A stretch of DNA of 64,000 nt from Molanna angustata (lineage: Eukaryota; Arthropoda; Insecta; Trichoptera; Molannidae). The stretch lies in contig OY754982.1 in the NCBI GenBank assembly GCA_963576475.1, positions 16,124,217 to 16,188,216 on the forward strand. Reading direction: 5' to 3'. The position numbers and the translations under genes were made by a program. Below are positions 34,522-47,480 of this stretch, piece after piece. Under the pieces are notes generated by a model, which had not been told where the DNA came from, did not search any database, and was given only the letters and a program-made list of their open reading frames with translations. Position 1 is the stretch's first letter; every line of letters begins with the position of its first letter.

Positions 34522-35604
34522 TATTGATTTGGCAAATATTGTAGTTATTTTCATTCCATAAACTGTTTGTCTTACAACAGCAACTATGTCAAGTTAAGAC
34601 AGTCAAAAATAAATAATGTAACACATTACCAGGACTGTATAAAGTTGACTAATTTTTGTACATTTATCTCATCGTTATAAGATTTTATTCTAGTCTGTAA
34701 GCAGGGGGGTGCAATGCTACACAAACCATATATATTTTGTAAGTACTTCAATCTTCTTATTTAATATATTTCTCTGAATTATTGTAAAGATAATTGTATA
34801 ATTATTAATATAATAAACTAAATAAACACGGGGAAACGAAAAATAATCACAGACCAACATTCTTATAATCTCATTGTCATATTTTCAAAAGGCTCAATTA
34901 TTATTTCGACCGAAGTATAAGTTTGTGTATTGATAAAGGTCACCAAATAGGTATGAGTGAACAATGGAGAATGAAAAAAAAGTGACCACATCTCTGAAAA
35001 TCAGACAAAGCGGGTGTCATGAATACATAATGTCAATTTGAATATTTTGACATTAAGAAACTCGAGCAAAAAAAAAGTTGACTCGTCACTGTAGATAACA
35101 ACAGACATGGCACACAAAGATTAAAATACCAAATACTATTATTGACGTAGATTGGTAGAGAGAATAATTATTCACATAATAGAATAAGTCCATAAACATA
35201 ACTGGCTTAGAATGAACCCCAAATTCATAATTCATACATAAATAATAATGATATATGATTATTTATTGATTATTGTTTTTGTCAAAGCAGAATGGTCGCA
35301 AATTTGATTTTTTTCAACATGTAGGTATGTACATTCATGATGTATATTATAGGCGAATTCGTGTAGGTAGTATTAAGAAAAAAAAGAATTTGATGAATTC
35401 GCTATTATTGAATTTGTGTAACAAAATATTAAACTTAAGCTGTGAGGCACCGGCTTAGAATATTGCTTCCACTCTTTTCTATTACTGTTTTCGAGTGTCC
35501 CGTAAAAGCCGGGTAATCGAAAATACAACAGGCAACAATAACATCTGACATAGTTCAGCAATGAGGTTCACCACCCATTCTGAATGTAGTACCTTTTTAG
35601 GTGA

Positions 35605-35735
35605 GACGAGACTGGTGTGTGGGTATACACATATGTGTTGTGCTCTCTTTTATAAGGCAATGCACACCCGCACACCTTTCGCTGGTTACCCCACATTGTG
35701 GGATATGCCGTGATGGTATGAATGAAAGGTCTGGA
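35605..35735 (+). repeat. Dispersed SINE-like repeat D, copy
   Basis: TATAAGGCAATGCACACCCG, CGCTGGTTACCCCACATTGT and GATATGCCGTGATGGTATG match the copy at 31660-31765. Confidence 0.65.
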
Positions 35736-36566
35736 TCTATTGATAACTTTTATACCTAATTAAGGTATTAAAAAGATAATATATTAAATGTTTTATTTAA
35801 ATATAAGAAAAACACGAAGTTATTTTATTTTACATGAATTCTCGGGCAACCATGTCAAATTTAATATTAATTTAACAAGTTGCTACATTCTGGAGACTTG
35901 CGATATTAATCGTCTCAAGAATCAATTCTACGTATAATTATTAGTGACTTTGTGCAGGGTAAGTACATAACATTAAATACCTACAATGAATCAATAGAAA
36001 CGAATTATTACACAACATAAGATATATAAAAGAAAGGCATATAGATTGTGGAAGGATGATTTGAATATTGGTTTTGTTGGTGCGTTCAGGTGTGGCTCCG
36101 AAGGTTGCACAGTTTTGCATAGGCATTATTAATATAACAACAAATAGGTACTTTACAATGTCTGTTTATCACTCGTCAACACAATAATAGGTAGGTAGGT
36201 GCAAGAGATAGCAGAGACAAGAACAGGACAGTGTCGGCGGGACCTGTGTATGTAATTATAATATTTATCATCGTAGCAACACATGTCTAAATGAACTGTG
36301 AGACAGTTCAGAGACACAGTTTCATCGTCCAAGTTTCATCGTGGGATTTAGCCAAAAGTGGAATAAATGGGTTAAGTAAACGTATTCCAGTGAACGTGGA
36401 TTCGAACCCTTTATTGACCGATTTCGATCATCTAAAACAGCAGTTATAATAATAATTAATTCGGATGCTCTATATAGTAATTTTATAACTTAAATAACTG
36501 ACCTCAAATGCATTTTGTTTTGTTTGAGGAATACAATAAATAAATAAATAAATAATAATAAAATTA

Positions 36567-36655
36567 GCACTTTCTTGCACCCTGCGCAACTAGCGAGTTT
36601 ATTGCCATATGGCAATTTCTTCCAACTAACCAGCCCAGAGAAGCAATATTAGCGA
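36567..36655 (-). mobile_element. SINE 3' half, reverse
   Basis: TTGCACCCTGCGCAACTAGC, ATTGCCATATGGCAATTTC and CCAACTAACCAGCCCAGAG are the reverse of the SINE body and tail. The 16-base palindrome is intact at 36601-36616. The head is absent. Confidence 0.75.
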
Positions 36656-37599
36656 TAAATGTGTATTTTTTTTTATTACAACACATACCTATTATTTTTT
36701 AAAAATTAAAATACCAATACTTATTAATAAGATTGAAAGAATTAAAATGTCTTAATTTAAACATTAAAATAAATCAATATGTTTCGTATTAACGTGTATT
36801 CATTAAGAGAGCAATAAAAAAATCGCTTTTAAAATCAGAAAACTTTTTTAAACGGAAATATTCCCCTTCATGACTAACTGAAGGATGGCATATTTTTTAC
36901 ATTGCCATGAAGGGGAAGGTTGAGGGTCGTAGAGAGGTTGGAAGAAGTCAGCTTTATATAGAGAGTACGAGAACTGTTGAGGAGCTATTCCACACTGTAC
37001 ATGACAGGGAGGCTTTTTCTATAGTGGTCATCATCGTCGGGAAGACCTGGCATGACACAAGAAGAAGAAGAAACAGAAATCTTGTTTTGAAATAACGTAA
37101 ATAATATAATCGCCGCATTCGTGGCGGGGAAATTCTCGGCGAAGAGAGGCGGGCGATGAACGTTTCCAATAAGTCAACCTAAATGTTACCAAGAATAATA
37201 TTGTCAATTGTGTCCACAGTGTATGGGGGCCACATACATACATTCTACGCAGCATAATATACAAAAACATTATTACCCACGTAAGTAAACAATATGTATG
37301 TAGCAATATACTTATTTTATATCGGACCATATGTAGGTACCTACCTATTTGCTTTGAATTGTTATCTGAAATTACTTTACTAACACTATTGAAGGTAATT
37401 AAATGTACCGTCCAACACCATCGTGCTCTGTCCCTACGAAGGATAAGCAGATAATAGAATTCTTCGAAATTATAGTGACATACATAATATATTCAAGTGC
37501 CTTTGTGCGGAAATACGTATTTATGTACATACTTAAGGGACACTAATGCAAATAAATATTTTGTAGAATCGTACCTACTTAAGAACTGAGTATGTTGAT

Positions 37600-37690
37600 T
37601 ATGAACATCATACACACCATCACGCCATGTTCCTTACGGGGTAAGCAGAGAGAACCGAACGCCATACTCCTTTTTTTGCGCACATAATTG
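37600..37690 (-). repeat. Dispersed SINE-like repeat D, reverse copy
   Basis: CACACCATCACGCCATGTTCC and CGGGGTAAGCAGAGAGAACC followed by GAACGCCATAC are the reverse complement of text at 17335-17405, and more weakly of 25575-25640. Confidence 0.6.
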
Positions 37691-37861
37691 AATTCTTAGG
37701 AAATGCACTGTCGAAGATTTTTTACGGGAATTTCACAAAAAAATATTATGTAATTTTAGCTGATTATATTAAATCGGGTTCGTCGAAAATGAAACTACTG
37801 CATATTTTAGACCGAAGACTGTAAAATTATTTATTTTTTTATTTTTTTATTTATTTACCTT

Positions 37862-37945
37862 TTGCACACAATATAAAAAAAACAATGCACACTGGCGGGT
37901 TTAATGCCATTAGGCAATTTCTCCCAACCAACCAGATTGCAAAGT
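37862..37945 (-). mobile_element. SINE tail fragment, reverse
   Basis: ATGCACACTGGCGGGTTTAA, TGCCATTAGGCAATTTCTCC and CAACCAACCAG match the reversed SINE tail and body in degenerate form. Confidence 0.6.
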
Positions 37946-38399
37946 ATGACAAAATTATATTATATATCTACATAGTAAAATTATGAAAAGTAAGGATGCG
38001 TTTGGATGTCAACAAAATTTACGTGCTTCATAAAGATCCTATTGTGTCGACTACGAGTAATCGCATGATTCGAAAAAAAAAAGATTTTGAAGCTTAGAGT
38101 GCAAAAATATATATTTCAAATTATAGGTACTTATATTGTTTTGATAGTAGATGTTGACATGTGTTAAAAATAAGGTAACGATTGTTAAATGTGGAATATT
38201 ATCCATTTTTTTTGTTTATTTAAATTAAAGATTCAAAATCAGACGAATTTTAAAAATAGAACAAATTCGGAAAAAAATATTATCGTTCGAATATTTTTTA
38301 AATCGTAATAAAAAGGTAATTTCCAAATTTCGAACAAGGCGAGATTCTCTCCTCGGATAATCTGAAAACCGATACCTTATAAAATGGTCACATTACAAT

Positions 38400-38630
38400 A
38401 TAAATTACTTATTACCTCCACGTGGGCATCGAGTGCTGTTTCATTTTAGCCCGGATTCGGTTGGTAATTTGTCATCTCTCTCCAGCAGGTGTCGGATAAC
38501 CGTCTCTCGGTACCGGGGCGGCGGCGTGCGAGAGGGACGACGATATAATAAAAAAGTTATATTATGGTGATTGCCTAGAGCGAGAAACCATTGGCAACCG
38601 ATCGATGGAATAGGGCAGTAGATTCGAAAA
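38400..38630. promoter_or_regulatory. GC-rich candidate enhancer island
   Basis: One of the strongest composition contrasts in the window: CTCCACGTGGGCATCGAG, AGCCCGGATTCGGTTGG, CAGCAGGTGTCGGATAACC, GTACCGGGGCGGCGGCGTG and CAACCGATCGATGG. CACGTG and CAGGTG are E-boxes. No open frame of note, and no splice-bounded exon visible. Confidence 0.38.
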
Positions 38631-39067
38631 AAGTTAAAGGTGAGAAAATGGAGATAGGACTCTTATGTACTATTATGACTCTTAGGTTCAGGATCGGAAT
38701 TTCACGAGAAACGTTTTTCGTACCATTATGGTCTAAATTTTTTGTGGATTTAATCGAATTAAAAGATTAAAAATGTACTTATATTGAAATGTAACACAAG
38801 AAAATTACAGCTGAATATTGCAGCTAATTGTGTAAAAACAGCCCGTTATTAGTCGTTATTAGTTATTATTATAAGTTATTGGTTATTGTTATCAATAATT
38901 AGTTATTAGTCATTACGTTACTAGTGAGGAGTTATTATTCAGTTTATAAATGCAATATTTTTTTCTGTAAATAGAGTTGTCATACACAATCAACTCATTT
39001 CCGATTCCTGAATTTTATATATTTTTTTATATTTGTGCATTAATATAAATATTATGCGCCATCTTTG

Positions 39068-39200
39068 GGTCTTTGTGGCTCAAACGGTAGACATCTGACA
39101 CCTGAGTCGTAGGTATTTTCCAGGTTTGATTCCCAGAAAGATGAGAATACGGGAAAAGCACAAAAAACATAAATGGTTGCAGTGGAGAACACGTTGTTTT
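39068..39200 (+). mobile_element. tRNA-derived SINE (second family)
   Basis: A box TGGCTCAAACGGTAGA (39075-39090) and B box GGTTTGATTCC (39123-39133), then CAGAAAGATGAGAATACGGG. The head is tRNA-like but diverged, and the body differs from the SINE at 16954. Confidence 0.6.
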
Positions 39201-40250
39201 GATCCTTAGTTCATAAAAATAATGTTATATATTTAATGAATATATTATTATTATTTTCTAGATTTTATTATAAAACAAGTAATTTAGCTCTCTCGTTACT
39301 GAGAATGTTACCTCCACAATCCATTGTATCGAAAAATTGCGTAGTCAACGCACCCGGTTTTCTGTCCGTGAATAACTTAGGTATACGATATAAATATATG
39401 TGTACTTTACATATATGGAATATTTAATTTAGTGTATTATCCTTGATGTTGTAAGTGTCATTATTAATTATTTACAAAGTATAAAAATTAATATGTTCAT
39501 TATAAGAAAAAGTTCATAGCAGTTTATAAAAGATAGTTTCATTGTACTTTTAAAGGATTGCTTGTAATTAAATATGTTTAAAATAAACAATAAAACCATT
39601 TGCTCGCCATATATAGATATACATGTCAATGCACACAAATGACAATAAAATTTAATAACTATTAATATTTTACTATAATAATTCATACGCCGAAAAAGAG
39701 AACGATAAAAGAACAAAGCTTGAAAAATATGAAAGCATCGAATAAAAACACTCATATATTATATTTAGTATACAAGTAATTACTCGTTAAATACAAGTAT
39801 TTGTTGTTATTTAAATGCATTAGTGTTGAGCAATCGAAGACCAAAAAAATCATTAATTTTTGGTCATGAGTCAATGACCTTGTATTACTTCACAGTCTTG
39901 GTATCATAGTTTGTATTATCCGATCTAGTACAATATTTTGCAGGGTTATTTTATTTTGAATATTTAAGATGCCATCAAACAAGACTTAACTTTTATTGAT
40001 GTATGTATTTCAGTGTAGCATTACAACAGCGAGATGTATACTTAGTGCATTTTTTTAATACTATATAATTTATTTGCCAACAAAACATTTTAACTTTTAA
40101 TCTAAGTATGTTTTTCTCTTTGCTTGACTCTTTTTTTCTTATTTAATATAATGTTTACCTCGGTAGTAGGATTAAACATTATTTATTACAGAAACATATT
40201 ATGCAATGATGTAATATTTTTCATCTTGCAACCGACGGTATGGCCAATCA

Positions 40251-40325
40251 GCGGAGACTTCTAATTGGCTGTTAAATTATTATATTAAATGTAACTCTGA
40301 TGTATAGCTGTTAGTCTTCCAACAA
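40251..40325 (-). mobile_element. Small MITE family F, copy 1
   Basis: Bounded by GAGACTTCTAATTGGCTG and TAGTCTTCC. It is the reverse of 49440-49512 over about 75 bases, roughly 80% identical. GAAGAC / GTCTTC at the ends are inverted. Confidence 0.6.
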
Positions 40326-41334
40326 ATTATAAATAAATATGTTATGTCGTGGCTTTCATGAATCAACTAGCTGGGTCCCGGGTTCAATCCTCATCACAAG
40401 ACAATTTGTAATTAGTTTATTCGACAAATGTGCTGTTTGTTCACTGGAGAGTTTGTCACTGATAAGCAATATTTTTAACAAAAAAATGGTTAAAGTGTGT
40501 GTAAAAAATTAACGTAAAAAAAACTGAACGTAAATAAATTTCTTACAAGTAATTGTAGTGTATTTATTATATAAACATAAATGTATTCATTCATACACTA
40601 GTTAATAAACATTTTCGACTTGTAAAAGTGGCGGTCTTTTTAACTAGTTATCAAGACTGTTCAACACATCACTAGTACCAAATAGACACATAATCATTAA
40701 CCATTTATGAATATAAAAATGTCTGGCTTTTCCCAATAGTTTACAGCAAGTATGACAATGTGACAAAGAACAAGAAATGATCCATAATTATACACTAGTG
40801 GAGATATCATTACATTTACAATTCAAATATGAATTACAAAACTTCTTGCGTGGACACTATAATTACGCGGCTCACCACTACAATGACACTTTTGTCACTA
40901 CGATAACTCTACAACAAGTACAATGAGATTTTTGTCAATAACTTTTCGTCCACTGTCAATGACGAATCTCAATAAAAGATTTCGTCATAAAAAAACAGCC
41001 GATATCAAGGATAAAAAAGTGCACGTTTTTTTTCCAATATATATCTACGAGTAAATTAAATTATAGATTACAATCAACTTCAGTGTAAAAGTTACGTCAT
41101 TCAATTATCATTAATTTTTAAAGAAGACAAAAAAATATTTTTCATATAACCCATGAAATTATTTCGATTTATCAAACTGTGGCTGTATCCTTTTAAAACA
41201 TTGAAATATCCTATTCAAGATCATTATTATGATATATTTTGATGGACATCGACTAGTGGCGATACACTCAAAAACATTTAAATCAAGTATGGTAGACGGG
41301 ATTTGGCATTATTTAAAATATATTTTTTTATTGT

Positions 41335-41520
41335 TTTTTATAAATATTTATTTACTAAATATTTACTTGTTCATTTATTTATTAATTCACTTATTTATTT
41401 AATATTAATTTATTTATTTATTTATTCATTTATGTATTATTAATTGTTTATTTGTTTGTTGGTTAATTTTTTTATTTTACTATTTATATATTATTTAATT
41501 TATTTATTTACTAATAAACT
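41335..41520. repeat. TTTA/ATTT tetranucleotide-rich tract
   Basis: A long degenerate run of TTTATTTA, ATTTATTT and TTAATTTA units. Simple-sequence DNA without genes. Confidence 0.8.
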
Positions 41521-43079
41521 ACAAAAAATGCCTTTTACATACATCCTTTAAAAAACACAAAGGTGTTGAAAAAAAATCGTGAAATTAAGAAAAAAATCAT
41601 TTATACAAATAGTATAAAAAGAAAAACTTAACAATAAAACAAAATTCATGCCAATAAAAAAATATGATAATTAAGCAAACATAAAAAAGATATACAGATT
41701 ATATTGCGTTATTTTATATTACATTTTTAGGAAATTTGAACTTACATCTCAAAAATGACACGGGGTGGAACTTTTTTCAATTTAATATGACTCGTTCAAC
41801 GATAAATGAATTAAAAAAAAAAAAACAATTGAATTCCATATCACCGTGTCGGCGTTTGGGGCTCTGATCTCTGAAGTAGCCAATAGTCCACTCAAATAAA
41901 TTCATTGGGACTCAAACAAAATAACTCAGCTACTTTCAAAGACTTTGCCAAGCGTGCATATATATATAGGTTCGCCGGGAAACTTAAGGTAAGCATCAAT
42001 GTACGACTGCCAATTGAATCGGTAGTACGTAGGTAAGCATTGCCAAGATCTTATCGACTTTATTGAGACCTCAGTGTTGTTCCTTGGGTAGGTAAGTTGG
42101 ACTTGTATGTACTCACCGAGTAAATATTTGCAAAGCTGTTGGGTTCGGCTTTTTTTTGATAAAAAGAACGGATGTGATGGGACCTCGACGTCTCCCTATC
42201 TTCATTGTGTAGGTAACTATATTATTAATTTTACAGCGAATGTGTATCACCTTATCACACTAGTAATAAAGATAGCAACATTGTCCACGAAGTCATTGTA
42301 TTTTCTTTGACGTGGACTTAGTCATCGCTGACAATTCAAATCATTTTCCAACGCTGCTCGGACAAAAATAAAACTTTATAGATTAGCTTAGCCTCTAATG
42401 ACGAACTATACGATGAACTATATTATTATGAAGGTCTATCTAATGGAACAATATGAAAACTGTTTATGTAAATTATGTATTTAAGAGATATACTATAATA
42501 TAATATGTAAGTGCATAACATTCATGTTTAATTGTGGATTATAATACCTACAACACAATGTTAGTAAATTCGTGTATGATCAATGATACCATACAATATT
42601 TCCGAAAAATTTTTTTCTTGATTTAGGTAAGTAGCTACATATAAGATTTTATAAATTTTAGATTATCAATGAACTTATACACATACTGAATAGATGTGAT
42701 GCAAGAAATTTGTAGATGCATACAGTTTATATAAAAAATATTTATTCTGTAAGTAATTTATTTTCTTCATACATAAAAGTAATGATGCTTTGTGGACTGT
42801 ATGCAATGGGTATTGTGTATCTGACCCGATTTTTATATTTTTCGATATTTAAGTGATATACGAAAGATTATTTTGATCACAAAGAAGACAGATTTAAAAT
42901 GATTTTGCACTTATGTTTTTGATAAAATTTGTGATTTAAAACTAATATGATAGCTGTTGATGGCCCATTTCTCTACATATATCTCAAATTCAATGTGATG
43001 TCAGATGTTATTAATGCGTTTGATATACTATCAAACAAACCTTGTATATATATATATTATAAGAGCCTTCATGATAAAA

Positions 43080-43472
43080 CTAAATCATGATACATCTTAT
43101 CGCAAATGCAATAAAGATTGCAACACTTAATGACGAGTACTCGTTCGTTTTACGGACTAGTGATAATATTGTCACAAGCGAGCCGATGTACCATAAGATT
43201 AAACTGGCACTAATTACAATGCCGAGGATCAAAAAACATTGAATAATCTCTGTCCAAATGTTCGTTGTATAATTAGAAATGACACCATGATGATATTTTT
43301 TATATTTACTGATAATACCTCCCAAGAAGATATATTTAAATGTATTGTTTGTTGCAGTTATCTCAAGATTTTGTTTTGTGACACGTAAAACGTGGCAGTT
43401 ACTTTTTTTAACGATATTATCAAAACAATATTGATTTAAACTACATAAACAATACACATAAGAACATCGATT
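43080..43472 (-). other. Unidentified open frame with membrane-like segment
   Basis: A minus-strand frame of about 130 codons with no ATG near its start; a TAA lies a few codons upstream of the first sense codon. The N-terminal third has several cysteines (YVYCLCSLNQYC). The C-terminal half has a hydrophobic stretch of about 30 residues beginning IIQCFLILGIVIS, then a second shorter one, AIFIAFAIR. I recognise no family. It could be a decayed exon, a transposon-derived membrane protein remnant or chance in AT-rich DNA. It lies head-to-head with the R1-like LINE fragment starting at about 43510. Confidence 0.2.
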
Positions 43473-43509
43473 CAATTTTATTGATTAAAGTTAAAAAACG
43501 AGTTTTAAA

Positions 43510-44600
43510 AATCATGCACGATTGTGTGTCGACAAAGCTAAGTCTGCTTTTTTAAAAATCTCACACATCGCCAAGGCAAAATGGGGTTTACAGTTTCGAG
43601 TCTCTTGTCTTTTCTATAAGGCAGTTTACCTCGGCATTGCTTGCTATGCGGCTGGCTGTTGGTTTCACGCTTGTGAGCTTCAACATATACGTAGAATTTT
43701 GCTCTCAGGTCAAAGATTCGCTCTTATAGCTTTGTCCAAAGCATATGGTACGAGTCCTACCGAAGCATTGCCTATATTGACGGGCATGACACCCCTAGAT
43801 CTGGAGATGCAGCGTAGAGGTGCTATTTTCAATCTAATGCGGGACCGTTCTTCTGTAATTGGAAATGTTCATATTTCCCTCCTGAGGGCCGAGTGTCACG
43901 CAGTGTTCTTGAAAGAAGTGTTTTCGAAAATTTGCTGAATATCTGGCAGTCCCGTTGGACGGCTTGCTCAGTGGGAAGAATATCGTTTTTATTTTTTCCT
44001 GACGTGAGGACTCGACTTAAATCTTCTTGGGTTGTCCCCGACTTCTGGACTTCTCAATTTTTCACAGGACACGGAAATTTTAAGAGTTATCTTCACCGAT
44101 TTAATATTGCCCCCTCTGCCTCATGTCAGTTCTGTCAGTGCCCAGACCAAACTTCTGAACATATCCTGTGTGAGTGTTGCCACCCAATGGTGTCCTCTTT
44201 TAGATCGGAGCTCCTCGTTGCTGTCCGTGGGCCTCTTCAAGGTCCCATTGGTTACGCGGATTTTGTGATCTCGAAGAACAATTTTAAAGCCTTTAAAAAG
44301 TTTTGTCATAGTTATGGTGCCTTACTATTGTTAGATTACCAGTAGGTTATTTTTTTTTTACAGAGATCTTGCTCATACCCCTGATATTTCTCATTTATAA
44401 GATCTGAAGTCCCCGAGTGTGAATCCTCCATTCACATTCGTCGATTTTTCTTTTGCATTATGGTGCCGAGATTACTAATCTAGAGGGCTCCATGAGCTAC
44501 TTTTCGTGCTATGCATTTTTTTCTTGTCGCTCACTTAGCGTTCTGTGAAGGGGCCGTTTATAGTCCCCATATGCAGAGCGGGTGGTGGTGGGAGTAGTGA
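43510..44600 (+). mobile_element. 5'-truncated R1-clade LINE (reverse transcriptase C-terminus)
   Basis: The first frame (43522-about 43895) encodes the post-catalytic reverse transcriptase region: SAFLKISHIAKAKWGLQ, YAAGCWFH, LLSGQRFALIALSKAYGTS, PTEALPILTGMTPLDLEMQ. That is the thumb-like block of R1/TRAS/SART-type elements. A second frame (about 43897-44345) continues with the C-terminal domain WTACSVGRIS, TGHGNFKSYLHRF and CQFCQCPDQTSEHILCEC, the C-x2-C...H-x4-C zinc knuckle of that clade, and ends at a TAG. The active-site half is missing and the frame changes at about 43895, so it is dead. About 250 bases after the stop are probably its 3' UTR. Confidence 0.8.
43522..44345 (+). pseudogene. 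Frameshifted LINE ORF2 3' part
   Basis: The coding part of the R1-like fragment above. Frame 1 runs into a stop at 43936-43938. The homologous continuation is found in the frame open from 43893, which overlaps frame 1. A one-base gain or two-base loss near LLRAEC / RSVLERSVF explains it. Only one lesion separates the two blocks over 820 bases, so the insertion is not very old. Confidence 0.75.
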
Positions 44601-46499
44601 TTAAAGTTATCCGTTTACACAATACATAGGTACTTATTAAACGATTTTTTTTTATCATATTCTAAGTAGTTTAGCATTTATGTAAAAGTGGCGCTTAATT
44701 TTCTGCACGAATTCCGGAGGATATACGACGTATTAGTAAATATCCAAGTTTTTTGATTACTGTTCTTAATTTTGAAATAAAAAAAAAACAATGTTGGCAT
44801 TTTTTTCCCAAATTTAAAAAGCCAATGCCCACGCCCCCGCGCTTTGAGGTGACTTTGCTTGGCTCCTTGAGGTTTGTGGGGAAATAATGGTATTTTTTGC
44901 CCCGAGCTTCAAGGATCCACACATTATTAGAAATTTGTAAATCAAATAACACAAGTAGTGGGGAGCTGTTTAATACCACGTGCAAACAATACGGACCATG
45001 AATCATGACCCCACAACGATTTATCGAAAGCCTAATCTAAACCACTCCATTTCACTAAGTACGCAATGCAGTGATTATCATACATTTTGTGACTGATCTT
45101 AATTATTATAATAATTTTAAATATATTATTACAACAATATAAATACAAATATTACAACAATATTATTGAGGATTGATCGATTTGGGAAAATTAAATAAGT
45201 ACTTAATTTCGGTAAAATATAATTAATATCAAGTAAATAAATAAAAAAATGAAAAAAAACGTTTTCAAAATTTTCTCTAGATTGAAATGACGAACAAGTT
45301 ACGTTATAGAAAACTGAAATCGATCTAATAACGATATAAATAACGCCTGAATATTATGCAACTTGTATAACAGTCACAACAAAATGTCAGAAATACAAAA
45401 TTATTCAATATTATCCAATTATCAAATTAATCAATCTGGAAATACGCAAATTTTGAATGTTTTAGATTTTCGAATGGCGGAAAGTAATTTAAAAATCGAT
45501 TGCAAAATTACAATAGGTACAAACCGACAAGAAGTTAGTAAAAAGGGTATAAAAAACAGAATTCTGTTTAAATAGGTATCAAAAATAAAGATTTTTTACA
45601 CGGAATTCTGGTTCGTGAAGGGGGATGTCACTAATGTCCGTAGGTACAAGACTAGCTTTCGAATCTATAATACATTAAATAGTTTACCTATAGTAACTTA
45701 TTAAATCTTACTAAATCTTTTTCATTAAATTACATTTTACTACTCTGATTTAAAAATGTATTCATTGATATAAATATGATTTATATACAAAGAAAATATC
45801 ATGCCTTCAGTATGAAGATGAAAAGAAATAAAAAAATTCCATACTTTCCTCTTTTGACATAAATGCAATTACATAAATACATCGTGTCATATTCGAGTTT
45901 GTCTTAATCATTTGCAATTTATTTTTGTAAAACACTTTTTTGTGTTCAACCTTATAATATATAAGTTTATTTATTATAAATTTGCTATATCTACCTACGT
46001 TTAACTGACGTAAGTAAAAATCATGACAACTAATTACATATACAGTTTTGGTATATGTGAGCCTACAATAAAGTAGTAATAGTAAATTATTAACTATATA
46101 TTAAGATTGGAAAACACCGTAAAATCTAAACAATGTTCCCTTTGATTTGAATCAAAGTTTGTTGTATTGAAAGTCAACCAAAGAAATCAGTGGACCAGGG
46201 GCAGTAGGTTATGTTAATCTTAAGACTGGTTCATGATAAGGTGAAGTAGGTACCTACCCATCGAGGACGTGTGCAGAGTTCTGTAATAAATGTCCTTTGT
46301 GTGCGGACCACGTGCCTCAGTACACCTTCCGTATCAAAATTGGCACAACTTAATCTCGATAAGAACGTACCTTTAACAATATAGGCTATAAAAATATAGC
46401 ACAATAAATTTTGTTTAAAATTATAAATCTTATTACGTAGGTACCTACACATTTAAATATCAGATATTGTATGCTAATAAACTAAGGTAATAAAAAATC

Positions 46500-46697
46500 A
46501 AAAATCAATTGCACCTTGCACAAATGGCGAGTTTATTGCCATATATAGAAATTTCTTCCAACTAACCAGTGTTTCCAGCCCAGAGAAGCAACATCTGCGT
46601 GAGAAATGAATTTAAATAAATTTCTCCTCTGCTGGGGATCGAACCCAAGACGCCCGCTTAGAAATTAAACGGCTTATCAACTGTGCCACGGCCGTCG
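46500..46697 (-). mobile_element. tRNA-derived SINE, near full length, reverse
   Basis: On the minus strand: A box TGGCACAGTTGATAAGC, B box GGTTCGATCCC, then AGCAGAGGAGAAATTTATTT, GTGAGAAATG-side text in order, and the tail CATTTGTGCAAGGTGC. It is the closest partner of the copy at 16954-17180. Confidence 0.85.
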
Positions 46698-47089
46698 AAT
46701 TTTATAACTTTTTCATAGGTAAAATGTAGTTTTTTTATATTTTTTATTATATCTGGTGAAAGGTTCCTAACAGGCGAAAAGATTGCAAACAAATTTATAT
46801 ATAATAAATTAGTATAAATAAATTATTACTCTCTAACTCTCTCTACTAATTATAACTATATAGTTTTAATTTAAATTGTGACAAAAAGTTAACTCTAAAA
46901 ATATTTTTTGAATATTCAATTAATTTTCGTCAGTAAAATCATTGATTAAACATTGCGCGTTGATTGAATGTTTGTGTTTCAGTTCGTATTGTGCAATACC
47001 AATATTCCTCTTTTCATGCACATTTTCTCCACAAACGCATAGTATGCATTCACGTCATAACAAAATAATAACGCATTGTGATAATATTG

Positions 47090-47480
47090 CAGGGCACGGA
47101 CTTTTGTCGTTGGGGTATGCCGTCACTATAGAGTTACAGGGAGATTAGCTCGAGTGTCGCCGCAGCATCCAAACGAGAGCAATATAGGTACAGATGAGAA
47201 AAGGGCTTTGTCAAATGCCGCCCTCAATGTACCCGCGATGCATTTTTCAACAAAACAACCGACCAGAATAAACAGCTTCCTTTTTAATTGGTAGATGAAA
47301 AGTACCAGAGTCTTTTCAGGTTAATTACTGCAGGGCCTTCCTCAGACGGACGGTGCCTCCGCGGTTTTCTCAATAAAATGTGCCCGGGATGCAATAACTT
47401 CATGTGGATTTATTGAATCTATTATTATTCTTCAGATGTGTTAATCAGTAGCAGTCAGCGGTGGGTTGTAATGATTCAAT
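47090..47480. promoter_or_regulatory. Long GC-richer island, candidate enhancer
   Basis: Nearly 400 bases of mixed, less AT-rich sequence: GTGTCGCCGCAGCATCC, GCCGCCCTCAATGTACCC, CAGACGGACGGTGCCTCCG, plus homeodomain-type cores TTTTTAATTGG and GGTTAATTAC. No open frame with a recognisable product. Among the best candidates here for a conserved non-coding element. Confidence 0.38.
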
